From: Prescottella defluvii
GTDB lineage: Bacteria > Actinomycetota > Actinomycetes > Mycobacteriales > Mycobacteriaceae
Length of the DNA: 64,000 nucleotides
Assembly (NCBI GenBank): GCA_029690005.1
Contig: CP121458.1
Location: 3,100,001-3,164,000 of the forward strand
Direction: 5' to 3'
The translations under genes were made by a program, and so were the position numbers. This document shows positions 1 through 9,143 of this stretch, piece by piece; position 1 is the first letter of the stretch; each line of letters begins with the position of its first letter. The notes under the pieces were generated by a model. That model had not been told where the DNA came from. It ran no database searches and was given only the letters and a program-made list of their open reading frames with translations.

Positions 1-340
1 GACCGCCAGCAGCCGATCCAGGAGTGGCTCTCGAGATGATCGAAACCGCTGGTGACTTTGCGTTCTTTGAGGTTTCGCCACGCCAACGCGGCTTCGCCAC
101 GCGGGCAAGCTCGTCGACCGGGGTGTCTACTGACCGGGTACACAGCAGTGACAGGTGGTTACGCTGTGTCAGTCGACACCCACTCGGACTATCGGTAGTT
201 GGCGTGGGACACCCGATGCTTCGGAGGACGGACCGCGAAGCGCTCTTGGTGCCGCGCCGTCAAAGCGGCTCCAGTACATGTGTGTGTCCGGCGATGAGCA
301 CCATGCCCGCCTAGCTCGACTTCGCACCGCGCAAATGGGC
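1..340. other. No gene recognised at the left edge
   Basis: The first 340 bases hold only short open frames in several registers. None has a ribosome binding site with a plausible start, and none resembles a family I know. It is probably intergenic or the edge of something cut by the window. Confidence 0.4.
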
Positions 341-733
341 CTACTGATCGAGTGCGACGATCGCGTCCATCTCGACGGTAGCGCCGAGCGGGAGCTGGGC
401 GACGCCGATCGTGGTGCGCGCAGGCACGGGGCGGCCGTCGAAGAACGTGGTGTAGGCCGCGTTGATGTCGGCAAACTGCCTGAGGTCTGTGGTGAACACG
501 CTGAGTCGCAGGGCACGGTCGAGCGAGGTACCGGCCTCGCGGCAGACTGCCTCAAGGTTGGTCAGGCTGCGGTGGACCTCGACGCGGACGTCGGCGTTGT
601 CGAGTTCGCCGGTGGTCGGATTGAGGGGCAGCGAGCCCGAACAGTACAGCGCGCCACCGTGGGCCGTGGCCTGAACGTAGGGGCCGATTGCGGCGGGAGC
701 GCCGGAAGCGGTGATGTATCGGAGGTCGGTCAT
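341..733 (-). CDS. RidA family enamine/imine deaminase
   Basis: A 130-residue protein, the normal size for the RidA/YjgF/UK114 family, which hydrolyses reactive enamines and imines such as 2-aminoacrylate in the cytoplasm. I place the start at the ATG giving MTDLRYITAS; a longer frame upstream adds non-conserved residues. The C-terminal half has the family signature, with the substrate-binding arginine in PVPARTTIGV (about R106) and a conserved glutamate in TVEMDAIVAL (about E121). It lies 37 bases after a D-amino-acid dehydrogenase on the same strand. That enzyme releases an imino acid, so a RidA partner that hydrolyses it is chemically sensible. The pairing is inference; the family call is firm. 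Confidence 0.9.
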   Translation of the reverse strand: MTDLRYITASGAPAAIGPYVQATAHGGALYCSGSLPLNPTTGELDNADVRVEVHRSLTNLEAVCREAGTSLDRALRLSVFTTDLRQFADINAAYTTFFDGRPVPARTTIGVAQLPLGATVEMDAIVALDQ

Positions 734-770
734 CGAAGGTCTCTTTCCTGAACTGTCGGGTGAACGAGGC

Positions 771-2015
771 TCAACGCAGCGGGTCGACGCCGCGTAGGGC
801 ATCGGGACGCTTGCCTGTGGTGATCTGCTCGGCGAGAAGCCGGCCAGTGACGGGGCCAAGGGTGATGCCCCACATGCCATGACCACCAGCGATATATACG
901 CGGGGGTCGTTCGATGCACCGATCAGCGGCAGACCGTCTGCGGTGCAGGGGCGCGCGCCGACCCACTCGTCTTGTCGGTCATCGAGATGAGCGCCGTTGA
1001 GGAGTTGGCCGGCCTGATCGACGAGGGCATCGATGCGGCGAGGGTCGCGGGGGGCGCTGACGCCGCGGAACTCCATCATCCCGGCGATTCGGAGGCGGTC
1101 GCCGATCGGTGTGCAGGCGACGCGTTGTGTTGGGAAGTACACCGGTCCGCGGGGTTGTTCGTCAACCGAGACGGTGAAGGAGTAGCCGCGGCCCGCCTGG
1201 ATGATGCGCTTGACTCCGTATTGACGTGCGTCACGGTCCAACCATGCGCCGGTCGCAAGGACCATGGCGTCGAACCGATCCTCGCCCACCAGAATGCCGG
1301 TAGGCGTTGAGACGACGGCTCGGTCGCCGGCGTCCTCGATGATTGTGCCGCCGCGGGCGCGGACGGACGCGGCAAGCGAGGCAAGGAAGGCCGGCGGGTT
1401 GATGAACCGCTCGTCGCGAATGCGAATCGCAATGCCCACGGCCAACGACAGGGCAGGCTCGTCTTTGCGTGCTACGTCGCCGTCGACGACGTCGAAGTTG
1501 ACGGTTTGGCCGCAAGACTCAATGTGCTTGAACTCATCGAGAAGTGCCTGGCTGTCCTCGACGGTGCGGAACGCGGCGGTGAACGGGTTGGCTTGCATGG
1601 TACGGACTTCGACGCCGTTTGCTTCAAGCTGGTCGAACGCGTCGAGCGCCTCGTTGTTCAGAGGGATCAGTGACTTCATTGAACGCTGCCAGTGCGTATG
1701 GGAGCAGTGACGCGCGAACTGGGTCAGAAAGCGCAACAGGCGTGGGTTGGCAGTCAGTGGGACGTAAACGGGCGACTTGGCGCTGAGCACCGCACGTAAT
1801 CCGTACTTGAGCGCCGAGGGCTCTGCTAGGGGGACCGCGATGCTCGGAGTCAGCCAGCCGGCGTTGCCCCAGCTTGCGCCCGCCGCAATGGCGGTCTTCT
1901 CGATCACGGTGACCTGGACACCCTGTTCCTGAAGGTGCCATGCGGTGGACAGACCCACCATGCCGCCGCCAAGCACAGCGACATGACGGGGGACGACGTA
2001 ACGATCAGATGTCAT
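771..2015 (-). CDS. dadA: D-amino-acid dehydrogenase-like FAD oxidoreductase
   Basis: A 414-residue FAD-dependent oxidoreductase of the DAO/DadA type. The N-terminus carries the dinucleotide-binding fingerprint VAVLGGGMVGLS (about residues 13-24) followed by an acidic strand end (VTVIEK). The segment GASWGNAGWLTPSIAVPL matches the DadA-type flavin region, and the C-terminus has GVDPLR-like family features and the closing FAD contact GGHGMWGITLGPVTGRL. It should oxidise D-amino acids to 2-oxo acids and ammonia, passing electrons to a membrane acceptor. It is first in a two-gene run with the RidA gene. A near-perfect inverted repeat 48 bases upstream of the start could be the operator. DadA is the best name; a related glycine or sarcosine oxidase role is possible. 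Confidence 0.85.
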   Translation of the reverse strand: MTSDRYVVPRHVAVLGGGMVGLSTAWHLQEQGVQVTVIEKTAIAAGASWGNAGWLTPSIAVPLAEPSALKYGLRAVLSAKSPVYVPLTANPRLLRFLTQFARHCSHTHWQRSMKSLIPLNNEALDAFDQLEANGVEVRTMQANPFTAAFRTVEDSQALLDEFKHIESCGQTVNFDVVDGDVARKDEPALSLAVGIAIRIRDERFINPPAFLASLAASVRARGGTIIEDAGDRAVVSTPTGILVGEDRFDAMVLATGAWLDRDARQYGVKRIIQAGRGYSFTVSVDEQPRGPVYFPTQRVACTPIGDRLRIAGMMEFRGVSAPRDPRRIDALVDQAGQLLNGAHLDDRQDEWVGARPCTADGLPLIGASNDPRVYIAGGHGMWGITLGPVTGRLLAEQITTGKRPDALRGVDPLR

Positions 2016-2062
2016 GCTCTGATCGTCAAGGCAGAAGGCGCAAATGCCTTTGGCTTATATGT

Positions 2063-2085
2063 ACAAATTCGGTTATCCGATTTGT
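2063..2085. promoter_or_regulatory. Candidate operator upstream of dadA
   Basis: ACAAATTCGG and CCGATTTGT form an inverted repeat around a 4-base centre, with one bulged T in the left arm. It lies 48 bases before the dadA start in an AT-richer patch. No regulator gene is adjacent, so the binding protein is unknown. Confidence 0.4.
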
Positions 2086-2656
2086 GCGGAGCGAGCAGGA
2101 TTCCTCGGCTGCTGTGAGGCCGAGAACGAACGATCGCGGACGAGGTGTTGATCGCGCCGTCCTGGCCGCCCGAATACGCCAAACGCACCTCGCCGCGCTT
2201 CCCTCGTTCACCGACGGTGCGCACGACGAATCCACGACCACCGTTGTGGCAGAGGCGCTCGCGACCGAGAACGTCACTTTCACGGTCACCATCACCTCGC
2301 GCCGGTTCGACGTCGAGCCGCGGCGATGGGAGCCGGCTGCCGCCGGGACCGCTGTGACCGTGGCCAGCACCCACACCGGGGCTGGAAACTGCCGGCGCGC
2401 CTGAGTGAGCACAGGCCAATCCCGGTGTGCCGTGTCCGTAACCGGTCGGGTATCGAGATGCAGCGAAGATTGACAAGATGATCCCGCTTGTTAAACAAGG
2501 TCGACCGGCTGAACGGGACTGTCGGCGGACATCCATCTCGACCAGGTCCCGGCCAAGCGGTTCAGCCCTCCGCCATCGCAGTCCGTCGGTGGTTCTACTC
2601 AACTGACCGCACCCGAACGAGGCGACACGCTCTCGGCGTCCGGCAGCGTTCGTAGC
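2086..2656. other. Non-coding or decayed stretch between dadA and the response regulator
   Basis: Open frames exist on both strands, but none has a ribosome binding site, a recognisable domain or typical codon use. A reading on the plus strand near 2260-2390 looks weakly protein-like (alternating V/T residues) but has no start. I see nothing that can be supported as a gene. Confidence 0.35.
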
Positions 2657-3373
2657 TCAATGCCCGCCGAACATGATTCGTTCGTCGGGTCGCGCCACCT
2701 TCGTGTCTCTAGCTCCCGGGGTGATCAGGCCGGACTCGTACGCGAGCACCACGGCCTGCACCCGGTCACGCAAGTCCAGCTTGGTCAGGATTCGTCCCAC
2801 GTGGATCTTCACGGTGCCTTCGGAGAGGTGCAGGTCGCCAGCTATCTCGCGGTTCGATCGGCCGGCGGCGAGCTCGGCAAAGACTGTCCGTTCCCTGTCG
2901 GTCAGTGCGTTGAGTACCGTCTCGCGCCGGGCCTGCCGGTCCGGCGCGGGCATCAACGGCATGAACTGGTCGATTAGGCGTCGGGTCGCGGTCGGGGCGA
3001 GCACCGCCTCACCGTCGGCAACCGTGCGGATCGCGGCGATCAGCGCGGTCGGGGGCGCGTCCTTGAGCAGGAAGCCACTCGCACCGGCCTTGAGGCCGGC
3101 GTACAGGTACTGGTCCACATCGAAGGTGGTGAGGATGAGGACCCTGGTCTCCTGTCGGGTGTCGAGGATCGCGGCCGTTGCCGCGATTCCGTCCATTGCC
3201 GGCATGCGGACGTCCATCGACACGACGTCGGGGCCGAGCGCCGCCGCCATACTGACCCCGGTCGCGCCGTCGCCGGCCTCACCGATCACCTCGATGTCAG
3301 GTTCGGCTTCCAAGATCAGCCGAAATCCCATCCGCAACAGGGATTGATCGTCGACCAGAAGCACGCGGATCAC
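2657..3373 (-). CDS. NarL/FixJ-type response regulator
   Basis: A 238-residue two-component response regulator. I choose the GTG at 3373, which overlaps the kinase stop codon (GTGA) and gives VIRVLLVDDQ. The receiver has the acidic pair at D8-D9 and the phospho-acceptor D54 in VSMDVRMPAMDG; the switch lysine is in FLLKDAPP. A LuxR-type helix-turn-helix follows (LTDRERTVFAELAAGRSNRE, then SEGTVKIHVGRIL). After it comes a tail of about 20 residues rich in charged residues. It is cotranscribed with the kinase and probably the ABC exporter upstream, an arrangement typical of systems that sense a membrane-active compound and control its own exporter. The inducer is unknown. Confidence 0.92.
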   Translation of the reverse strand: MIRVLLVDDQSLLRMGFRLILEAEPDIEVIGEAGDGATGVSMAAALGPDVVSMDVRMPAMDGIAATAAILDTRQETRVLILTTFDVDQYLYAGLKAGASGFLLKDAPPTALIAAIRTVADGEAVLAPTATRRLIDQFMPLMPAPDRQARRETVLNALTDRERTVFAELAAGRSNREIAGDLHLSEGTVKIHVGRILTKLDLRDRVQAVVLAYESGLITPGARDTKVARPDERIMFGGH

Positions 3374-4563
3374 GTGAGGTCTCCTTCGTCCAGGCGCAGC
3401 TGCGCGGAGACGCGCCAGCCGGCGGGCTGGCGAGGACCGGACTGCATGTCGCCGCCACAAGTGTGGACCCGCTCCCGCATACCGATCAGGCCACTGCCGA
3501 GTCCGACCGGAGGAGGCGCGGCGCCGCCGGCGCCATCGTCATCGACGTCCACCCTTAGTTCGCCGGGCAGATACTGCAGCCGTACTGAGGCCTGAGCGCC
3601 CGGGCCGCCGTGTTTGAGGGTGTTGGTGAGCGCCTCCTGCACCAGCCGGTACACCGTGAGCTGGACGGCTGCGGGCACATCGGGGCTGGTTCCGTGCACC
3701 TGGAGGGTGGTCGTCAGTCCAGCGGCGCGGACACGTTCGATGAGCACGTCGAGTTCGGCCAGGTCCGGTACGGGCCCAAGCGCACCGTCGTCGGCGTTCA
3801 CGTTCTCGTTCACACGCAACGCTCCGAGCAGCTGACGGGTGTCGGCCAGCGCGCGTCGGCCGGTGGAGGAGACGGTGCGCATCACTTCGATCCCGCGTTC
3901 AGGAGAGGCCGCGCTCGCGGCGACCGCACCCTCGCTGAGGGCAACCATGACGGTTAGATGATGCGCGACAATGTCGTGCATCTCGCGACTGATCCGGGCG
4001 CGTTCGGCGGCTGCGGCCAGCGCACCTTGCTGGTCGCGCTCATGCTCCAGGCGTACCGCCCGATCGCGGAGCTCGGCGAGGTACGCGCGCCGGATCGACG
4101 AATACAGACCGAGCCCGAGCGCGGCACCGACCAGGCCCGACACGAGGATCGAGGCGTGCCACCAGGTGGCGCCCGCCGTGCGGACTGTGACCGCGACTAT
4201 TGCCGGTCCGGCGAAGGCCGCCGCAACCAGCGCCTCCCGGCGTGCACGCGCTGAGGCGACGGTGTAGAGCGCGATCAGCAGGCCCAGGTCGGCGATGATG
4301 TGCTCGCTCCAGAGTGCGGCGGCCATCGAAGTGATCAGGACCCAGGCGAACACCGGGATCGGGAAGATGCGCCGGATCGCCAGCGGCGCCAGCACGATCA
4401 GCAAGACCGGGATCGCGATCGCAGGTGAGTGGGCGGGGTCCTCGACAAGGTAGGGCACGGCCACCGCGACGGCCAGCATCATGACCGCTGCGTCGAAGAC
4501 CCAGCGGCCCGGTGAGCGATCAGCTGGGTGTTCGACTGGGCGGAGGTAGCGCATGGTGGACAT
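3370..4563 (-). CDS. Sensor histidine kinase, HisKA_3 type
   Basis: A 397-residue membrane kinase. Four to five hydrophobic segments fill residues 22-155, with little extracytoplasmic loop. A short coiled stretch (LRDRAVRLEHERDQQG) leads to the H-box ERARISREMHDIVAHHLTVM, with the phosphorylated histidine near residue 196. The HATPase domain has the N-box VQEALTNTLKHG and the G-box region GLGSGLIGMRERV. Its stop codon overlaps the response regulator start, so translation is coupled, and it starts 10 bases after the ABC permease ends. Lack of a sensor domain suggests detection of a membrane signal, as in LiaS/DesK-like kinases; that is inference. Confidence 0.92.
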   Translation of the reverse strand: MSTMRYLRPVEHPADRSPGRWVFDAAVMMLAVAVAVPYLVEDPAHSPAIAIPVLLIVLAPLAIRRIFPIPVFAWVLITSMAAALWSEHIIADLGLLIALYTVASARARREALVAAAFAGPAIVAVTVRTAGATWWHASILVSGLVGAALGLGLYSSIRRAYLAELRDRAVRLEHERDQQGALAAAAERARISREMHDIVAHHLTVMVALSEGAVAASAASPERGIEVMRTVSSTGRRALADTRQLLGALRVNENVNADDGALGPVPDLAELDVLIERVRAAGLTTTLQVHGTSPDVPAAVQLTVYRLVQEALTNTLKHGGPGAQASVRLQYLPGELRVDVDDDGAGGAAPPPVGLGSGLIGMRERVHTCGGDMQSGPRQPAGWRVSAQLRLDEGDLT

Positions 4564-4572
4564 TGTTCCTGG

Positions 4573-5415
4573 TCAGGCATCCACACGCAGCAGGCGGTAG
4601 GCGGCAGCGCCGATCAAGATCGTCACCTCGGCGCAGAGGACTGCGAAGCCGGCACCCGACGATAGAGAATTCTGCAAGTCGTGGCCGTTGCTGTAGATAG
4701 CCGTGCCCGCGTTGGAGGGCAGGTACCGGGTCAGGTGGCGGCCGATCGAGGCAGGCAGAAGGTTGGTCAGCGGCGGGATAACGAAGAACACTCCGACGAA
4801 GGTCGAGATACCGGCAGCGGAGTTGCGCACCAGCGCGCCGAGGGCGATGCCGATCATGCCGGCGGCCGTCAGGTAGAGGGCCGCACCGATCACCGCACGT
4901 AGGGCGCCGGTCGAGGTGATCGCCACGTCGAGGTGCCGGCTGCTCAGTAGAGCTTGACCGAGGAGGAACGAGATCAGGCTGCTGATCAGTGACACCGAGA
5001 ACACCGTGGTCGCGAAGACGGCGACCTTGCCCCAGAGCACGGGCAGCCGGCGTGGAACCACGGTGAGAGAGGAGTGGATCGTGCCGGCGGCGTACTCACC
5101 ACTGATCGCGAGCACGCCGAGGACGCCGATCGCCAGTTGTGCGAAGGTGATGCCGTTCAGGCTGGTACCGATCGGGTCGAAACCGGCCTGATCCGCCCCG
5201 CTGAACGTGTGGAACTCATCGGCGGCGACAGCCGAGAAGACCGCGCCGAGGCCGATCATGAGGATGACGGAGACCGAGAGCGTCGACACGGTGGACCGCA
5301 AGGATCGGAACTTCGTCCACTCCGAACGGACGACCCGGAGTTGAGTCACTTTGACGTCAGACCCGATGGGGGCGTTGGGCGTTGCGGCGAAACCGTTGGC
5401 AAGCGCTGGGCTCAA
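4573..5415 (-). CDS. ABC-2 type exporter, permease subunit
   Basis: A 280-residue integral membrane protein with about six hydrophobic segments. After the conserved cytoplasmic entry RVVRSEWTKFRSLRST, the first lies near residues 45-65. Further segments include the glycine-rich GISTFVGVFFVIPPLTNLLP. This is the permease half of a heteromeric ABC-2 exporter. The start I use is a TTG inside the ATPase stop codon (TTGA), giving MSPALANGF; the true start could be slightly downstream. It forms one operon with the ATPase before it and the two-component genes after it. The substrate cannot be read from the sequence; antimicrobial peptide or lipid export is typical of this arrangement. Confidence 0.88.
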   Translation of the reverse strand: MSPALANGFAATPNAPIGSDVKVTQLRVVRSEWTKFRSLRSTVSTLSVSVILMIGLGAVFSAVAADEFHTFSGADQAGFDPIGTSLNGITFAQLAIGVLGVLAISGEYAAGTIHSSLTVVPRRLPVLWGKVAVFATTVFSVSLISSLISFLLGQALLSSRHLDVAITSTGALRAVIGAALYLTAAGMIGIALGALVRNSAAGISTFVGVFFVIPPLTNLLPASIGRHLTRYLPSNAGTAIYSNGHDLQNSLSSGAGFAVLCAEVTILIGAAAYRLLRVDA

Positions 5416-6341
5416 CGTGCCACCGCCTGCGCTGCAACATCGGATGAGCGGTAGTCGACGGAGTCGTGAGTCAGTTCCATGAATGCCTCCTCCAGCGAAG
5501 CGTGGCGGGTAGTCAGTTCGTAGATCGGCAGGTGAGCCTGCCAGGCGGCGGCGCCAATCTGCTCGGCGGTCAAGCCCTGTACATGCAGTACGTCGGAGTG
5601 TTCGCTGGTGACGGTGACATCCGGGCCCATCAGCAGTTCGCGAAGCCGAACCGCCTCAGGGGTACGCACGGTGACCGCGTTGCCACCGGCCAGGGTGATG
5701 AGCTCATCGACGGTCGTGTCGGCAACCAATCGGCCGCGGCCGATTACCACCAGTCTGGTTGCAGTCAGTGCCATCTCACTCATCAGATGCGACGACACGA
5801 ACACCGTGCGCCCTTCAGCTGCCAGAGCCTTGAGCATGTTGCGGATCCAGAGCACCCCTTCGGGGTCGAGCCCGTTGACCGGCTCGTCAAGCACGACCAC
5901 GCGAGGGTCGCCCAGCAGCGCAGTCGCCACGCCGAGGCGCTGCCCCATGCCGAGGGAGAATCCACCGACTCGCTTGGATGCGACCTTCCGAAGGCCGATC
6001 ATGTCGATCACCTCGTTGACACGGCGTCTGCTGATGCCGTTGGTCTGCCCCAAGGCAAGGAGATGATTCTGGGCCGAGCGTCCTGCGTGAACAGCCTTGG
6101 CGTCCAACAGCATTCCCATCTCAGCCATCGGCGCCTTCGACTTGCGATAGTCCTGGCCATTGACCCGGACTCGGCCAGTGGTCGGCTCGTCCAGGCCGCC
6201 GATCATCCGCATCGTCGTGGACTTCCCGGCACCGTTCGGACCGAGGAAACCAGTCACGATGCCGGATTGAACTGTGAAGTTCAACCCGTCGACGGCGACC
6301 TTGTCGCCGTATCGTTTGGACAGATTCTCGACTTCAATCAT
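5412..6341 (-). CDS. ABC exporter, ATP-binding subunit
   Basis: A 309-residue ABC ATPase. Walker A is GPNGAGKS (about residues 34-41), followed by the signature LGMGQ and Walker B VVVLDEP with the D-loop NGLDPEG and the H-loop SSHLMSEM. The C-terminal 80 residues (VRTPEAVRLRELL onward) are the extension usual in drug and lantibiotic exporters (DrrA/BcrA-like). It starts at an ATG giving MIEVENLSKRYGDK and overlaps the permease start. It is first in the four-gene operon ATPase-permease-kinase-regulator. The palindrome at 6439-6466 lies about 100 bases upstream and may control it. Confidence 0.93.
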   Translation of the reverse strand: MIEVENLSKRYGDKVAVDGLNFTVQSGIVTGFLGPNGAGKSTTMRMIGGLDEPTTGRVRVNGQDYRKSKAPMAEMGMLLDAKAVHAGRSAQNHLLALGQTNGISRRRVNEVIDMIGLRKVASKRVGGFSLGMGQRLGVATALLGDPRVVVLDEPVNGLDPEGVLWIRNMLKALAAEGRTVFVSSHLMSEMALTATRLVVIGRGRLVADTTVDELITLAGGNAVTVRTPEAVRLRELLMGPDVTVTSEHSDVLHVQGLTAEQIGAAAWQAHLPIYELTTRHASLEEAFMELTHDSVDYRSSDVAAQAVAR

Positions 6342-6438
6342 GGCGTCCCTCCGTCGATCACGTCGGTTCCTCCGACTGGACCAACGCTAGGAGCGCGGCG
6401 GCGGCTTTCGCATCGGCCGAGCGACCACAACCGGAGCG

Positions 6439-6466
6439 AGCAGGTATGCCGTTAGGCATACCTGCT
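6439..6466. promoter_or_regulatory. Perfect 12-bp inverted repeat in a divergent promoter region
   Basis: AGCAGGTATGCC, the loop GTTA, and its exact complement GGCATACCTGCT. It sits between the divergent ABC operon and the hydrolase gene. There is no T-run on either side, so an operator for a dimeric repressor fits better than a terminator. Confidence 0.6.
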
Positions 6467-6618
6467 ATACGTCGCGGGTCGTGACATTATTGAAATCTGT
6501 AGTCCTGTATCTGTTTTGGGGCTTTCGCGTGCTCTACTGATCGAGCATCCGGGCCGGATGCCCTGGAGAGAGGTGTGTCGATGCTGATCAATCCATATTC
6601 ACGTTCGAGGAGAGCGCT

Positions 6619-7881
6619 TTGCATTGCCCTGTGTTCAACCGTTTTGGCGGTCGCCGCGACAGGTCGTTCAATATGACGAACGGCGGTGTTCCCCGCAAGC
6701 GCTTCTGGCTCAGACGGATCCTGTGGACGGTCGGAGCGCTCGTGCTCGGTCTGATGGTGGTGGTCGCCGCGACGGTCGGCTACGGGGCGGTCCAATCCCA
6801 GCGAGCAGTGGAGCTCCCGCCACCTCCGGGAGACCACGCAGTCGGCCGAGCCACCATGGAGTGGACCGACGGCACCCGCACCGACCCCACGGCGGACGAC
6901 GATCAGCGACGAACTGTCGCCCAGTGGATCTGGTATCCCGCTGTTGCGAACACCGGTGAACCCGCGGCCTACGCGCCGGAAGAGTGGGATACCTTGCATC
7001 CGCCCGCGCCAGTCGGCTGGTTCGTCACTGACTTCGACAAGATCGCCACACACGCCCAGGTGGACGCTACACCGACCGACGGCCGATTTCCGGTGGTGAT
7101 CCTGATGCCCGGCCTGGGATTCTCCACGCCGCAATACCAGGGGTTGGCCGAAGGCCTCGCGTCGTCTGGTCATATCGTCGTTTCTCCGACCCCGACGCAC
7201 AGCTCGACCAGCGTGGTCGGTGGACGGGTCGTCGACCCCACCGCCGCCGGTGGATTGCCGACAGAAGGGACGAACGAGCAGATCGCACCCGACGCGGACC
7301 GTTTGCTGGAAACCTGGGCTGCGGACGCCCGATACGCCGCCAGCCATCTCGATGACCTGCCCGCGGGCCTGGCCGAGCGGATCGACGCCGGCAAGGTGAT
7401 CTATGTCGGTCACTCCTTCGGTGGGGCGGCCGCGTTGGCGGCGTGCACTCAGGACGACGCGTGCGTCGGTGCAGTCGACATCGACGGCTACCAATTCGGG
7501 GTCTCGTCCTCGCCCGGACTTACCACGCCCTACCTGCTAATCGGCGCAGACGGATCCTGCTCCATCCCGACATGCACACCGACGAACGACGAGCAACGCG
7601 ACGAACGCGATGTCGCGCAGTCGGTCATCAGCAAGGCGACCGGCCCCGGCTGGGTCGCCTCGATCGCGTCGACCCAGCACCTCGGCTTCACGGACTATGC
7701 CAGCTACCGGGTCACCCAGCCGATCCGCTCAGCGCTCGAGATCGGCGGTGCCGGACCAGCTGCGGTAACGACCACCGCGCGACTGCTGGATGCATTCGTC
7801 AAGATCGCATTCGCCGGTGGTCAGGGCGACCTGGAACTGAACCCGGCACCTGCGGACCTCACCATCCAACGGGTGCCCTGA
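6619..7881 (+). CDS. Membrane-anchored alpha/beta hydrolase, PAF-acetylhydrolase-like
   Basis: A hydrolase of 420 residues counted from a TTG start, which has a strong ribosome site (CGAGGAGAG) six bases upstream; an ATG 18 codons later (6673) is the alternative. A positively charged N-terminus (KRFWLRR) precedes one transmembrane segment (about residues 33-55), so the enzyme domain is probably outside the membrane. The oxyanion region is VVILMPGLGF and the nucleophile elbow is GHSFGG, with an aspartate in VDIDGYQFG and the histidine likely in STQHLGFTDY. The Cys-containing segment DGSCSIPTC may form a disulfide. The layout fits platelet-activating-factor acetylhydrolase/lipase-like esterases; the substrate is unknown. 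Confidence 0.75.
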   Translation: MHCPVFNRFGGRRDRSFNMTNGGVPRKRFWLRRILWTVGALVLGLMVVVAATVGYGAVQSQRAVELPPPPGDHAVGRATMEWTDGTRTDPTADDDQRRTVAQWIWYPAVANTGEPAAYAPEEWDTLHPPAPVGWFVTDFDKIATHAQVDATPTDGRFPVVILMPGLGFSTPQYQGLAEGLASSGHIVVSPTPTHSSTSVVGGRVVDPTAAGGLPTEGTNEQIAPDADRLLETWAADARYAASHLDDLPAGLAERIDAGKVIYVGHSFGGAAALAACTQDDACVGAVDIDGYQFGVSSSPGLTTPYLLIGADGSCSIPTCTPTNDEQRDERDVAQSVISKATGPGWVASIASTQHLGFTDYASYRVTQPIRSALEIGGAGPAAVTTTARLLDAFVKIAFAGGQGDLELNPAPADLTIQRVP

Positions 7882-7989
7882 GTAGTCGCTGATGCTCGGT
7901 GCGGGGGTTGAGTCCAGCAGGATGGTGTACGACCCCGCAGCCCCGATGACGACGGGCGTGTCGTAACCCCGGAAGAGGACGGTCACCGC

Positions 7990-8160
7990 GTGATCCTTCA
8001 AGAGAGCTACCAACTCGACTCGAAGGAAAACCACGCGATGACCTCTATCCACGATATCGACCCCGAGAAGTTCCTCGCCGACCAACTCGCCGCAGCGAGC
8101 CCGGACCTGCTGCGCACCATGCTCTCCGCGTTCATCCAGGCACTGATGGGCGCCGAGGCA
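7990..8160 (+). pseudogene. IS256-family (mutator-type) transposase, N-terminal stub
   Basis: The reading from the ATG at 8038 (MTSIHDIDPEKFLADQLAAA, then SPDLLRTMLSAFIQALMGAEA) is the standard N-terminus of an actinobacterial IS256-family transposase. These proteins are about 400 residues, and only about 41 remain. The upstream 50 bases look like the usual IS256 leader. At 8158-8160 the frame passes directly into sequence encoding a YVTN beta-propeller, so the rest of the transposase was lost by deletion or recombination. It has no catalytic DDE residues and cannot transpose. Confidence 0.8.
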
Positions 8161-8775
8161 ACTGGAGCAGCGGCACGGTGTCGGTGATCGACACCGCCAC
8201 AGGCGTCGTGACCGCGACCGTCCCGGTCGGCACTGCTCCGCGCGGGGTGGCGGTCACCCCGAACGGCGCCCGCGCCTACATCGCCAACTGGGACAGCGGC
8301 ACGGTGACGGTGATCGACACCGAGACGAACACCGTCGTCGGCGCACCCATCTCGGTTGGCGTAGAGCCGTCCGGGGTGGCGATCACCCCGGACGGAGCCC
8401 GCGCCTACGTCACCAACCAGGGCAGCAAATCGGTGTCGGTGATCAGGATCGAACAGGCCCCACTCTCACCGGCACCCCCGCCACCGGGATCGTCGGCGAG
8501 CCCTACCGTCACGCCTTCATCGTCACCGGGCGACCCGCCCCTCGGTGACCGTCACCGCCGGCGCCCTGCCCGACGGCCTGACTCTCACCGCCGGCGGGGT
8601 CCTGTCCGGAAGCCCCACGGTCGGTGGCCGGTTCGAGTTCACCGTCACAGCATCGAACGGCATTGGCGACGACGCCGTGCTGCCCGTCGTTCTCGACATC
8701 ACCGACACCACACCGCCCGCCACCGGGTCGATCGGATCGCTCGGCAGTCTCGGCTCTCTGACCTGGACCTCCTGA
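8160..8775 (+). pseudogene. YVTN beta-propeller surface protein fragment
   Basis: Starting at the junction with the IS256 stub, the sequence encodes two beta-propeller blades of the YVTN type (SGTVSVIDTATG...GVAVTPNGARAYIANWDSGT, then VTVIDTETN...GVAITPDGARAYVTNQ). A Pro/Ser linker and a frameshift near 8500-8545 follow, then an Ig-like stretch (VTAGALPDGLTLTAGGVLSG, FEFTVTASNGIGDD) ending at 8775. Proteins of this build usually have a signal peptide and seven or more blades, all missing here. It is the C-terminal piece of a secreted or wall-associated protein whose 5' part is gone. A strong terminator follows at once. Confidence 0.7.
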
Positions 8776-8799
8776 CCGGTCAACAGCACCGCACACGCG

Positions 8800-8837
8800 C
8801 AGTGGCCGCCCACCCCGACCGGGGTGGGCGGCCACTG
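8800..8837 (+). terminator. Rho-independent-type hairpin after the beta-propeller fragment
   Basis: Two perfect 17-base arms (8800-8816 and 8821-8837) with the loop GACC. The stem is very GC-rich, with only a short T-containing tail, as is usual in actinobacteria. It lies 25 bases after the stop codon. Confidence 0.8.
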
Positions 8838-9143
8838 TCCTTCGCGCAGACAGCACAACACGAAAGGGACGCTGTCCGGCACTGCACCGGACGGCATCTG
8901 CCCGGCGTCGGACGACCCACCTCAGCGACAGCGCACGGCACGCGCGGAATCCGTCAAAGTAGAGCAGCGTGTCCTGCTAATCCTCGCTGCATCTCGACAT
9001 CGGGCACGCACCGGCGGTGAGATGGATCCAGCCGGGCCGGCCTCGGCTCGTCCGGGCGTGGCCCTGGCATCGGCGTCTCGTGCGTCAGGCATTCTGGCAG
9101 GGTCCCGGCGTTTACGATCCGGCGAGGCCGGAGGGGTGGGCGT

